The position numbers were made by a program, and so were the translations under genes. From Sapria himalayana (Eukaryota > Streptophyta > Magnoliopsida > Malpighiales > Rafflesiaceae): a stretch of 64,000 nt of DNA. The notes beneath the pieces are model-generated. The model had not been told where the DNA came from. It saw only the letters and a list, made by a program, of their open reading frames with translations, and ran no database searches. The stretch spans positions 1,151,865-1,215,864 of the forward strand of contig JAREIK010003411.1 of the NCBI GenBank assembly GCA_029783825.1, in the 5' to 3' direction. Shown one piece after another: positions 1-10,300 of the stretch (position 1 is its first letter; each line of letters starts with the position of its first letter).

Positions 1-990
1 GGCTTGCATCTCTTCCATCATGGTCTAGTGTAATCCTAGATAAGGTAATGATTCAAAGAAAGATTTGAGTATCAAAGTATTATCAAGAGAAGTAACAAAA
101 AAAAATAAAGAAAATGAAAGCATAAAAAACTCATGAAATTGAGTGTTGAGTCCAACTTAATGTTTTTTTAAAGAGTAATCAAAAGATCAAGACAAGAGGA
201 ATTAACTATAAGATTATCTGACATCTCAGTAGGCTCTTCTCTAATTTGAGTAGGCTAAGTATGATTATCTCTTATTCTATATGTCCTGAGTGATCAAGTC
301 TCTTAGTTACTGACTCAGAGTATGTACATGTAAAAAATCAGATTATTATGTAATTTGGGCATGCGGGAGATCTCTTTATTCAAAAAATCTCTTCATTATA
401 ATCAACATGAAATGGATTTATTAGTAGATATAATAATTTCATGAGGGTAACATAATATTATATATCATTGTGCTCAGATATAATCAATGAGAAATTCTCT
501 CTATTAGTTGGTGGTCTAGATAAAACTATATGTGATACCTCATCCCCTAGGAGGTCCCATTCCATTCCATCACACAACAAAACGTGTAATAAAATAAAAT
601 TTTTTCCAAATATAGCGCACACATTTTTTTCCTTTTATTTGCTCAGTGGAATAAAAAAATACATAATATATTTTATTTAAGCCACAATTGGCTTCCCTTC
701 ACATGTGCAATCCTGCATGTAGATCAATCATCTATCCTAGAACTGTACCTTAAAGGGGTCCCTCAATGGAGCGAGCAAAGCTCAATAGAGGTAAACTTTT
801 ACAATGCTACTCCCTATTTAAGTGCATATAAAACATTAAACACATATATAAATACTTACTCAAGTATAATATTTACATGAATATAATTATGGATGAAATA
901 TTTATATGCCCATATTCCTGAGTCCTATTGACTCCCTTACACATGTCGAAGTCAAGTGTGACATGATATATATATATATATATTTATTTA
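1..990. other. AT-rich sequence without recognisable gene
   Basis: No coding region, RNA gene or clear repeat is visible. Short open frames here (for example around 468-680) are unsupported by any domain and lie in low-complexity AT-rich sequence. A short (TA)n run lies at about 966-983. Confidence 0.6.
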
Positions 991-1000
991 TATGGAATTA

Positions 1001-1285
1001 TTTCAAAAAATATGGACATCCTCCGAAAAACATATTGGATATTTCTCTGAACAAAATATACTTTCTTGGATATATTCCGAGAAATATGGACCTCCTTCGA
1101 AAAATATATTGGACATTAATTTTCTGATAAAATATTTTTTTTTCTTGGATATTTTCCAAAAACCATCGTGTAACTCATCCTGGACGTTGTCCCAATTCGA
1201 GTTCACATATTTACATTAGCCATGCTCCAGAAAAAATATCACACAACTCAGTCTGGACGTTGTCCCAATTTGAGTTTACCAAATA
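1001..1285. repeat. two short local tandem duplications
   Basis: Two imperfect tandem pairs are visible. In the first, a unit of about 75-80 bp beginning AAATATGGAC at about 1007 recurs at about 1083, each copy carrying a TATTGGA block and a TTCTTGGATAT block. In the second, a unit containing CTGGACGTTGTCCCAATT at about 1180 recurs at about 1253 with flanking similarity (CATCGTGTAACTCA against ATCACACAACTCA). Neither codes for anything recognisable. Confidence 0.6.
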
Positions 1286-2300
1286 CAATCCATATACCTT
1301 TATATGTGTATATATATCATGCATTCACCAATTTATATGAAATGTTCCCATGCTTATGAAATACAATTATGCCATTTTTGATTCAAATAATGTATCAGAC
1401 ACAATTATTAAAATCCAAATCTAATTTATCCTACACAAAATTTTATTAAAGGAAACATAGAAATTTTTCACCAATTAACTATTTCTAATAAAATTTCTAA
1501 CAATTCGAATTGAAATATAAAATATGATCATTTATAGTCTTTAAATAGAAAGAAATTCCGTTAGGAGAAAACCAATACTTTCTGAAAAATTTCATGGAAA
1601 CTTTATAAATTTGATATTAAATTAAAGATCTCGTAGTATAGAGTAACTTTAGTTTTTGTACTATTCTACTCAGACTACAGAATAATCCATTATGATCAAA
1701 ATAAAATCAATGAATTTTTTATTTTTTTTCCTCTTCACTCTGTATCTCTCTCCCTCGTAGTATATTTTTTTTCTTTCCCTATCATCCCGCTTTCTGGATT
1801 TCTGACATTTTTTTTAATAATATCAAGAAAAAATCATTATAATAATATATATTTTTTTGACACATGACCACGCATGGCACAATCACGTGGTGACATCGTG
1901 GCGTGGTCTTTTGTTTCTGTTGTTTTTTTAAATGTATTTATTTATTTATTTATTCTAATAATTATTTGAATAAATTAAAAAAAATAACTAAATTCCGACT
2001 TCCTTAGAATTCGATGAAATTTGTCACCGTAGCTATAATTTCCAAGATGAATTCAATAATGAAATCCATTTTATTATTAGGGTTCTAAAATTTCAAGCTT
2101 ATTTTTTTTATTGCAAAATTACTATTTTGCTCATTTGTTTCTAGAATCATAATCATATTATTTATTTCTTCATTTTTTTCGGGATTTCACACTATAGATA
2201 GAGATGCCAAGTGGATTGAGCAGCCTAAGCATGATACATGGCACAATTTGATTTAGTTATGCCTAGCCCAGTAAAGCATGGTTTAAAACTATGCCTAGAC
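1286..2300. other. AT-rich non-coding sequence
   Basis: No gene is seen. A short imperfect inverted repeat (GACCACGC at about 1866 and GCGTGGTC at about 1902) brackets a small GC-richer island and could be a MITE remnant, but no terminal repeat or target duplication supports that. Confidence 0.5.
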
Positions 2301-2660
2301 CATAGCCATGCCAACTTGTGGCATTATTAGTGTCGTGATGGGACAGGGCTACTGCCATGTATCATCACTCACCACTAGACACCATCATTACGTGCTTAGG
2401 GTTATTGCCCAAAAACCACCACCATGCCACCAATCCCATATGCCTGTTATTTCCATCATGATGCACATATCGATAGCCACCACTATACATGCCTATGCTG
2501 CCACCATTGCATGTGCCTTTACAACCACCAGCTCATTCATTTTTTGCTGTCACCACCGTGCACACCTATGCAGTTGCTATTGCACATGCCTCTACTATCG
2601 TTACCTCATGCAATTTTGTTGTCACCATTGTGCATACCTGCTACTAATGGGTTTTCTAAT
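2300..2660. repeat. degenerate short repeats rich in CCACCA and CATGCC
   Basis: The stretch repeats variants of a unit combining CACCATTGCACATGCC-like and TATGCTGCCACC-like words every 30-60 bp. It gives overlapping Cys/His-rich open frames (2308-2691 and 2424-2777) that have no domain, no conserved start context and are explained by the repeat composition. I read it as non-coding degenerate minisatellite. Confidence 0.45.
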
Positions 2661-2684
2661 TTTTTTTTTTATTATTCTAACCTT

Positions 2685-2698
2685 GCTCTGATATCATG
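2685..2698 (-). other. possible copia-type primer binding site next to an LTR end
   Basis: On the minus strand the sequence reads TGATATCAGAGC directly after a CA dinucleotide. Plant Ty1-copia elements commonly carry TGGTATCAGAGC, complementary to initiator Met-tRNA, just after the 5' LTR. This suggests a minus-strand LTR lying upward from 2697. The other LTR edge was not found and no coding sequence lies in the expected internal direction, so this is tentative. Confidence 0.3.
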
Positions 2699-2699
2699 C

Positions 2700-3490
2700 T
2701 TGAATAAAAATACTAAAAATATAAATGAAAATAACACTCTAAAATTCATGTATCAATTACTCTTTTATAATAACTAAACATGATTGGGATAGATCACATG
2801 TGAGGTGCTCCAATAAAAAATAAAAAAAAAACATGAATATTAAAAATAAAATTGCAATACTTATCAACATATTACTAATTATTAATGTATAGATTTGGAA
2901 AATATTGCTCCACACTAAGTCTAGAATATCGCTCCTCATTAGGCTCCTTCTTCACATGGACCAATGGGAAGATCTCAAGCAAGTTGGACAAATTACTAAT
3001 GAACTATATATGAATGGGTAAATCATAGTCTAGATAGCCATGCATATTTTTCTTCTTAGAACTCTCTCTTATCACACAAGACACTTCTTTCCATGGCATT
3101 AATGGATGATGTGTGTAGAATTGCTTTTAAGTTCTGCAATACATGGACATCTCATAAGGAGTTCATTCCAATGGTACGAAGGGTATGGAAGACCCCAATC
3201 AAAGGCCCCATCTTGTTCCATCTTGTTCCATCTTGTTACATGGACATCTTGTTCCATATTGTTTTTAGTGTCATGGACACTAAAAACTCAATGGCATGCA
3301 TTTCCACCATATTAGTGCTGGATTCATTTCAATGAGGAACAAATTACTCTCTTTAAGAGGATATAATCTGTTCCCCAGATACCCATACCCTACATAATGA
3401 AAAGATTACCTTAAGGCAAGAGCTAAAAAAGCTAGAAAAAGTTATTTTATCTATCTTGCATTAAAAAATGAAGATTAGATACATAAAGCA
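2700..3490. other. non-coding sequence, no gene seen
   Basis: The stretch is AT-rich. A small run of CATCTTGTTCCAT-like words repeats three to four times at about 3210-3260. The part from 2697 to about 3060 could be LTR sequence if the neighbouring primer-site call is right. No domain-bearing frame is present. Confidence 0.45.
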
Positions 3491-3498
3491 AAGTGTTA

Positions 3499-3715
3499 TT
3501 AGAGGTGGCAACCGGGATGGGCCGGCCCGGTCCGACACGAGGCAAGGCATGATTCGGCTGTGCCTAGGCTGGCCTGGCACTAGAATTTTTCGTGCCCAGG
3601 CACGTGCCGTGCCTGACCCGGCATGGTTCGGTGGCCAGTGGCACGACCCACCGCTACGGGACATGTCCCGTAGATCCGCACCCCACGCCCCCACAGTTAC
3701 GTGTACTAAGTTCTT
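3499..3715 (+). mobile_element. possible hAT-like MITE fragment (GC-rich)
   Basis: A sharply bounded GC-rich island begins with TAGAGGTGGCAACC. This resembles the terminal repeats of plant hAT non-autonomous elements that carry GGGCCGG/CCCGGC-rich interiors. No matching right terminal repeat and no 8-bp target duplication were found, so it is either truncated or a different kind of repeat. Open frames on both strands here are composition artefacts. Confidence 0.35.
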
Positions 3716-3919
3716 CCATGCTATAATGAATACCTGAAAACATAAAAGTAGAATAGTTTTCATTGTTAAAGTAGATGAAATTTTCACAACCTCTCTAAAG
3801 AAATCGAGGGATAATTATTGAATTACTTTGCAAGTCTTTTGAGGTCTTATAGTGATAGGAGGCCAATTGTTGAGGAGATAGTTTCCACTAGTAGAACACT
3901 ATATATTAAGTACTTTGAT

Positions 3920-5830
3920 AAAATCTAACTATCTTTCATGAGAGAGGAGGTCAAATAGGCACTCTTTCATATTAAGACTATATATAACATGGGTTAGATG
4001 GATACACTTCTAAATTTTTCAAGCATGCTTGGAACCTTATAGGCACTAATATTGTGTGGGTAGTTCATGGCTTCTTTTGGCATGGTTAGCTTCTTAAGAA
4101 GATTAATCATGCCTATATTGCATTGATACCCAAGTCTTCCCATGCTTCCACTATGAGGAAGTTTAGGCTAATATCAAGTTGTAATGTTATTTACAAAATA
4201 ATCTTGAAGCTTTTAGCTACATAATTACAAACTATATTCATAGACATCATTGGCCTAGCCCAAGAAGCTTTTGTCAAAGGTCAGCTCATTTATGACAATT
4301 TTCTCCTAGCCTAAAATTTAATTATGAGATTTACTTAGAAGAAAATCTCTCCTAGATGTTTCTTCAAGATAGATCTCTAGAAATCCTTTGATATGGTTTA
4401 CTAGAGTTTCTTGATGGAAGTAATGACCGCTATGGGCTTCCCCAACAACTTTGCCAATGTTGTTTATGAATGCATTTTGGTGACATGTTTTTCTTACTTC
4501 ATCAATGGGCATATGCATGAATTTTTTATAGCGAGCAAGGGGACCCCTTATCACCTTATATCTTTTTCATTTGCATGGAATACCTCTCACAACTCCTCCA
4601 CAAAGAAATTAAATAAAATGGGGGTTCCTTTCACCTTAGATATGTCTCCCTTCGACCAATATCATCATTAATACCATTGATGAATTCAGCCAAACATCAA
4701 GCTTGCTTGTCAACTCCTCCAAATTAACTATCTTTTTTTGGAGGAGTTCTAGATAATGTTATAGAACATATTATTATCAATTCAGGATTTCTAGTGGAGT
4801 TGCTTCTTTTATTTTTATGGGGGGTTTTCTCTCTTCTAATAGATTGATAACCTCGTAATTCTTTTAACTATTACAAAAAATCACCTCTACCATTCATTTG
4901 TTGGCTAGGAAAATGCTCTCATTCATAGAAAGGATTGAAATATTATGAATGGTGGTTTAGGAAATTGAGATATACTAGTTTTCGATATTCCTCTTGCTAA
5001 TTTTAGTCATCAATTCCATAGATAGTGCAAGCAAAATATTTTTCTAGGTTGTTCCCAAAGAAGGAAAGTATCACCCAAAAGTGACATAGAGTAAAGTCTA
5101 CTCCCCATTCTTACATGGTGGTTTGGGACTCCTCCATATATCCACATGGAAAAGATATTTCTTTATTAAAATTTTGTGGTGAGTTAGCAGGAAGGAGGAT
5201 TCTTTCTGGGTCAAATGGATGTACTATTATAACCCTATTCACATAATATATGGGATTGCCAGGTATCTAATAGAAACACTCCATTCTTAAAGTTAATCTT
5301 AGCAACAAGAGATATCTTGATTAAGCTGGTAGGTGGGGTTAAAAGGGCCATTCCTATGATCAATTTGTGGATGGGAAATGTAATGATAGTTGATGAATCC
5401 TTGAGATTCTTTATTTTTGAATGCACTTGGGGGAATTTAGCCTAGTTTAAGATAATATGAGTGTGGAATTGCATCCCCAAGCATGTTATCTTTTTGTAGA
5501 TGGACTAATGGAGAAGACTTAGAACTAAGGACCAATTGGTCATGGTTCCTCGATCTATTAAATGTGAATTCTGTGATGGTTGGGAAATGAAATATATGTT
5601 CTTTAAATGCACTTTTTTTGGGAGATATAGAAGGAAATCAAACACTAGATGGGAATGACAAGAACAATGTCATCCATATCTAACACTTTGAAGTGCACAT
5701 GGAAAGTTAATGCAATGTGCTCTCTAAGGAACATCCTATGAAATGTTTGGTTTGTTGCAACTATATAATATATTCGGAGAGAAAGGAATAGAAGATGAAA
5801 TGATGGAAAAGTATAAAATGTAGTTGTGAT
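3920..5830 (+). pseudogene. degenerate LINE (L1-type) reverse transcriptase relic of a second family
   Basis: Read across many stops and frameshifts, the plus strand carries the order of a plant L1 ORF2. At 3992 it reads GLDGYTSKFFKHAWNLIG, followed by a segment matching IALIPK...FRLISSCNVIYKI (about 4118-4200), EAFVKGQLIYDNFLLA (about 4265), and a segment like the LDL.KAFD block followed by FLMEVMTAMGFP (about 4365-4440). Then come ...FFGGVLDN (about 4735), HGGLGLLHI (about 5120) and a zf-RVT-like CEFCDGW...FFKCTFF (about 5560-5615). The FADD catalytic region appears lost in a deletion at about 4570-4660. It differs clearly from the array LINEs downstream: it has the FFGG block and a different zinc-binding spacing. 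It is non-functional. Confidence 0.75.
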
Positions 5831-6566
5831 AAATACCTAACAAGGAAGTGAGTCAACCCTAAAGTCTAAGTATCTTTATATAATCCAACAAGTCGTATGC
5901 TATATATGTATGATTTATATACATGTAGAATTCTATTGGATGAAAATAAATACCTAACAAGTTTTTTGGATTATGTCACAAATTATAAATTTTGATACTA
6001 TAACAAAGTCACAACAATCACCATTGAATGGTTTTCCAAAATTAGCTATTCATCAGCCCTTTTCATGATTAGGATGTTTTGATCATCATCATTAAATAAA
6101 AATTTAATATTATTGAATAATCAATAAAATGAATTACATGGCACCATTGGTATTCAACACATCAAAAAATTATTGTTCTTAGAACTCAATTAAATATCAT
6201 TAAGGATGAAATTTTATGATAAAATATTGATTATTTATAAAAAAAGAGAGAACGATTGAATATTTATTATCAATCACATTTTAAATACCATTAAACTTAT
6301 ATCAAATAATCATCAAAATGCATTAAAATTAATCATGGGTGGAGTTGTTGAGTACTTTAGCTCTTGAACTCTATCATTTTTTTCCACCACTGGAACTTTC
6401 TTTCTTGTAAAAATATATGGATATTTAATGGAATAATTGATCATGCTCTACAATTCTTAAGTTAAATTTTATAAAATGGATTGAGTTTTTACTCATACGA
6501 AGTAAAAAAATTTGAGAATGATGGTCATGACTTTGTGCTTGCATGCTTTTATAGTAAAAAAGTATG
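5831..6566. other. AT-rich non-coding sequence
   Basis: No gene, RNA or clear repeat is seen between the LINE relic and the first inverted-repeat element. Several short AATTAAT-like words recur, as expected from composition. Confidence 0.5.
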
Positions 6567-6576
6567 ATTGTATTTC

Positions 6577-7602
6577 CTTTTTGCATGATTAGTGGATTGA
6601 TTCTAAGAAACACTTCTTCAATAAAGGTCAAACATAAATTTTAGGAAGAATTATGATTTGGGGTGTTTTCCCATCAATTTTTAAGATTTAGAAACTAAAA
6701 TTTTTATATTTTTAAAAAAGTCACAAAACTAAAAATAAATTAAAAATAAGTGCACCCAAATTCGTAAGTACAAAGATACCCTCGCCCACGCCCTCGTCCA
6801 CACCCTCGCTCCTCGCCCCTCAGCCTCGCTCGACACCGAGCTCCCGGAGCTTGACGGCGAGCTCCAGGAGCTCGAAGGAGCTCGAAACTGATCTTCTGGT
6901 GCTCGAAGGAGCTCGACGCAGAGCTCCATAGAACTCGTCTTCGAGCTCTAGGAGCTCTATGTTACTCTCGGTCGAGCTTCTGTAGCTAGAAGGACCTCTA
7001 TGAGCTCGTCTTCGAGCTCTAGGAGCTCGATGTTGCTCTCGGTCGAGTTCCTAGTGCTCGGCGTCGAACTCCTTAGAGCTCCAGGAGCTCAGCGTCGAGT
7101 TCCTTCTAGCTCTAGGAGCTCTGTGTCGAGCCCCTTCGAGTTCCAGGAGTTTGGCATCGAGCTCATTAGAGCTCTAGGAGCTCGACGTCGAGTTCCTTCG
7201 AGCTCCATGAGCTTTGCGTCAAGCCCCTTCGAGCTCTAGGAGCTCGGCATCTAGCTCCTTCGAGCACCAGGAGCTTGGCTTTGAGCTCCTTCGAGCTCCA
7301 GGACCTCGGCGTCGAGCTCCTTCGAGCTCGACGTCGAGTGAGGGCGTGGGCGAGGGTGTGGGCGAGGGGCGAGGGCTTGGGCGTGAGCGAGGAGCGAGGG
7401 TGTGGGCAGGGCGAGGGTAGCTTAGTACTTATGAATTTGGGTGAACTTATTTTTAATTTATTTTTAGTTTTGTGACTTTTTTAAAAATATAAAAATTTTA
7501 GTTTCTAAATCTTAAAAATTTTTGGGGAAACATCTCAAAACTTAATTTTCCCTAAATTTTATCAAACTTCTTTATTAGCAATGTTCTAAATAATGTCAAT
7601 GT
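6577..7602. mobile_element. long inverted-repeat (foldback) element with GC-rich minisatellite core
   Basis: The arms pair over roughly 190-240 bp. The left arm (about 6590-6840) reads AAAATTTTTATATTTTTAAA, then an AAATAAATTAAAAATAAG block, then CCCTCGCCC-rich sequence. The right arm (about 7360-7602) is its reverse complement with few differences. The centre (about 6840-7340) is a 31-bp tandem repeat. A 10-bp direct repeat, ATTGTATTTC, lies at 6567-6576 and 7603-7612 and could be a target duplication, although the outermost bases of the arms align poorly. Long arms with a 9-11 bp duplication are typical of Mutator-like elements. No transposase is encoded; Ser/Arg-rich frames inside are repeat artefacts. 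Confidence 0.6.
6840..7345. repeat. 31-bp GC-rich minisatellite
   Basis: About sixteen imperfect copies of a 31-bp unit containing GAGCTCCAGGAGCTC and ending in TCGAGCTCCTTC are arranged in tandem. The last four units (about 7203-7326) keep the 31-bp period exactly. Each unit is itself partly palindromic around GAGCTC. It stands out strongly from the AT-rich surroundings. Confidence 0.75.
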
Positions 7603-7606
7603 ATTG

Positions 7607-7617
7607 TATTTCTTATG
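7607..7617. repeat. target site duplication, left copy
   Basis: TATTTCTTATG occurs here and again at 8260-8270, exactly outside the inverted arms of the second foldback element. An 11-bp duplication is within the range seen for Mutator-like elements. Confidence 0.6.
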
Positions 7618-8259
7618 AAGTTTTATACGTAAGTAATTCATTTAAAATAAAAAATTTAAAAATTAAGTCGTGTTTCAAAAATATGCACAAACTAGTGTGT
7701 CTGGAAACAATGTGGTAATGTCGTCATTGTGAACGCGACCATTGCTACACTATTAATTTTTTAAAATCATAAGTCGGCATTGTGAATGCTGGCTATTAAA
7801 AATATCGTGGGGATCTCATTACACCACTTGCTCCACGTCCCTCCCCCACGCCTCTACCCTTTGCTCACGCTCCTAGCCCCTCGCCCCCCCCCCCCCCCCC
7901 CACCCCTCGCTCCTTGTGGAGTTTGAGGAGCTTCGTCGAGCTCCAGTGAGCTCCACGAAGGAGCGAGGGGCGGGGGGCGAGGGGCTAGGGGTGGGGCCGA
8001 GGGGTAGGGGCGAGGGGCAAGAGGCGAGGGGCGAGGGGCTTGGGGCGTGGAGTGTAATGGGATCCCCACAATAGTTTTAATAGCCAGCATCCACAACGCC
8101 GGCTGATGATTTTAAAAAATTACCAGCATGATAATGTCCGCCATTCACAATGATGGCTTTGCCATATTGTTTCCAGACACACTAGTTTGGGCATATTTTT
8201 GAAACCCGACTTAATCTTTAAATTTTTTATTTTAAATGAATTAGTTACGTACAAAAAAC
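7618..8259. mobile_element. non-autonomous Mutator-like element with long terminal inverted repeats
   Basis: Arms of about 215 bp (left 7618-7850, right 8045-8259) are near-perfect inverted repeats. Shared blocks include ATTCATTTAAAATAAA, CAAACTAGTGTGTCTGGAAA, AATTTTTTAAAATCAT, GATGCTGGCTATTAAAA and GTGGGGATC. An 11-bp direct repeat (TATTTCTTATG) flanks the element on both sides. The loop (about 7850-8045) is CTCGCCCC-rich and includes a long C homopolymer. There is no transposase. The long arms and duplication size fit a non-autonomous MULE. Confidence 0.7.
7886..7903. repeat. poly-C tract
   Basis: A run of about 16-18 C residues lies in the loop of the MULE-like element. It may be a genuine unstable homopolymer or a sequencing or assembly estimate. 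Confidence 0.7.
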
Positions 8260-8270
8260 TATTTCTTATG
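8260..8270. repeat. target site duplication, right copy
   Basis: This is the second TATTTCTTATG, immediately after the right arm of the MULE-like element. It matches 7607-7617. Confidence 0.6.
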
Positions 8271-8279
8271 CTAGGTAAT

Positions 8280-8470
8280 TTAGATTGTTAAAGTTCAACT
8301 TTTTTATATTTCTTTACCCTTTTTTTATTATTTTATATTTGATGGGAGCACCCAACTTGTCGGCTCCCCCAATTAATTTATGTCCGGATTTTCATCATAT
8401 TATTTATTAAGTTGAACGAGGTTTAATTTGATTGTCTCACACATAATATGACATTAAAAAAATTTCACAT
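8280..8470. repeat. local direct repeat, copy 1 (empty MITE site)
   Basis: The segment shares ordered blocks with 8660-8796 plus 9144-9190: GTTAAAGTT, TTTATATTTGATGGGAGC against TTTATGTTTTGATGAGAGC, CCCAATTAATTTAT, TTTTCAT, and TTAAGTTGAACGA followed by TTTAATTTGATT. In this copy the TAA at 8408-8410 is uninterrupted, so it shows the site before MITE insertion. Confidence 0.65.
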
Positions 8471-8659
8471 AGATGTATTCCTTTTGGTGTGTGGATGGGT
8501 ATGAACCAAGAACCCTAGGTGAGAGGGCGATCTACTATGCACTGGTTGTTTCCCATTTTGCACACCCATTATGTATGACAAAAAAAAGTGTGTAGGCATC
8601 AATGGACACTGCATTGAAGATGTGCAATTGTTTTGATGCCGAAACTATAGTGAAGATCA

Positions 8660-9190
8660 AAGTTAAAGTTTTTTAATTCTTTTGTTTATCTTTATCTTCT
8701 TTTCTTTTACTTTATGTTTTGATGAGAGCTCACAACTTATGTGCTGTCCCAATTAATTTATCCTCAACATAAGGAATTTTCATTATGTTGTATTAAGAGC
8801 ATCTCCAACCCGGTCTCTATTTTTCACTTTTAGTTATTTTAGCTAGCCAAACACAAAAAATTCCTCTCCAATCTACACTCTATTCTACTCTCTATTTCCT
8901 ATTTACTCAAATCGCTCAACAAATGTGAAGAGCCAATTTGAGCTCTCTAAATTTTCTCTATCCCTTTTTTCTCTCTATCTCTCTTTATATACATGTTTGA
9001 CTTTTTTTAAAAAAAATAGAAGTTATATGTAAAATAGAGAATGTGGTTGGAGTGTATTCTGAAAAATTGCTTGCTAAAATAATGAATTTAATATTTAAAT
9101 ATATTTTGAGTAGCTATTTTGTTGAGTGTGGTTGGAGATGCTCTAAGTTGAACGAATTTTAATTTGATTATCTTAAACTTCAATACAAAT
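8660..9190. repeat. local direct repeat, copy 2 (carries the MITE)
   Basis: This is the second copy of the segment at 8280-8470, split by the MITE at 8797-9143. Removing the MITE and one TAA restores alignment with copy 1. No coding capacity is evident. Confidence 0.6.
8797..9143. mobile_element. Tourist-like (PIF/Harbinger-type) MITE
   Basis: The 347-bp element starts GAGCATCTCCAACC and ends GGTTGGAGATGCTC, a 14-bp perfect terminal inverted repeat. TAA flanks both ends (8794-8796 and 9144-9146), the 3-bp duplication typical of PIF/Harbinger MITEs. The uninterrupted site in the nearby direct-repeat copy (8408-8410) supports the duplication. It has no coding capacity. Confidence 0.85.
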
Positions 9191-10300
9191 ACATCTTGAT
9201 CAGGAAATGACCTGTTAGAATCCTCTTTACCTCAGGCTTTACCTATGGGTCGTTTGTACTTAGTTTCTTGTTGGAGGGTTCTCTTGAATGGAGATGAAGA
9301 TTCTTTGTATAGCATTATGATATTTTAAGGTGTAACTTCTTTAATGGGGCATGATTTAACAAGAACCAATAATTCCTTCTTATTTTTTGTGCATATTTTG
9401 AGTATCAAGGCATAATGTGTATATAAACCCTTAAAGAGCATTTAAGCCATCCTTTGGAGCTTGTTTCTCCTTGAAAAAAAATTGTTCTTTATGATAAACT
9501 TTTATTTCCTTCATTATAGTTTTTTTTTAGTTTGCAAATGTATGAGAGTACGCAGAAGCCTCAGGCACTCGACAACTCATAGGACATGATTTTCTTGATT
9601 AGAGGTCCTTTTCAATCACTAAGTTGAATTCATGAATTGGATAAATTTCCATACTTTTTATTAGATTCTACTTTTATTATGAGAGAGGCCATTGAATGAC
9701 CATTTAATCTAATAAATTTGGTGATTGTACTATTTATATCATGGAGTAATTCTTGAAGGAATTACAATTTCTATTGTCACCTCAGATAATTTTTAAATTT
9801 TTTTGTTGCCACTTTCTCTTGTTCTTCCCACCATTATTTATGGCGGTCAAATCTAAAGTTTTAGTTGTTCTTTTGAGAGAAAGAGAGAGGGAGAGAGGAA
9901 ACAACCAATGCATACTTTATTTTGTATTGCTATGCATCATGTTTAGATTTAAACTTCACTGTCTTATATACTATTTTTGTTTTCCAAAAAATAAGTTATA
10001 CAAATTGTGACAAGTTTTCATGTGGTACCACTAAAATGAGTCATAACATCATGTTTCTATCTCATGGTACTAAACTTAATTATGATATCATATTTCTCTG
10101 TTACATCCATAGGTTGTGACATGAATCGATGTCTTTTTCCATTAATGGGTTGGGTGACTACTCACTCAGTGGAGAGTGAGACCATGCCTGACCACACTAT
10201 CATTATGGTGGTCACTCGAGATTGATAATAAAGTATGAGCCAGCCCCAATATTACTTCACTTGGTGAATACTTCCTCATTTTTATATCAGATTTGCACCA
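9191..10300. other. AT-rich non-coding sequence
   Basis: No recognisable gene or RNA is present. A short GAGA-rich run lies at about 9874-9900. The open frames at 9753-10010 and 9922-10119 show no domain and are probably chance. Confidence 0.5.

Noticed and set aside
906..1219. Small proteins in the first 1.3 kb
   Set aside because: Overlapping frames on both strands across tandemly duplicated AT-rich DNA, without domains.
2308..2777. Cys/His-rich open frames resembling metal-binding proteins
   Set aside because: The Cys and His pattern comes from repeated CACCATTGCACATGCC-like DNA words; the overlapping frames are equally patterned.
7000..7475. Ser/Arg-rich open frames that look like SR proteins
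   Set aside because: They follow the 31-bp GAGCTC repeat, whose period (31) is not a multiple of three, so the frame changes meaning each unit.
7854..8096. Pro-rich minus-strand open frame
   Set aside because: It lies in the GC-rich loop and arm of the MULE-like element and is a composition artefact.
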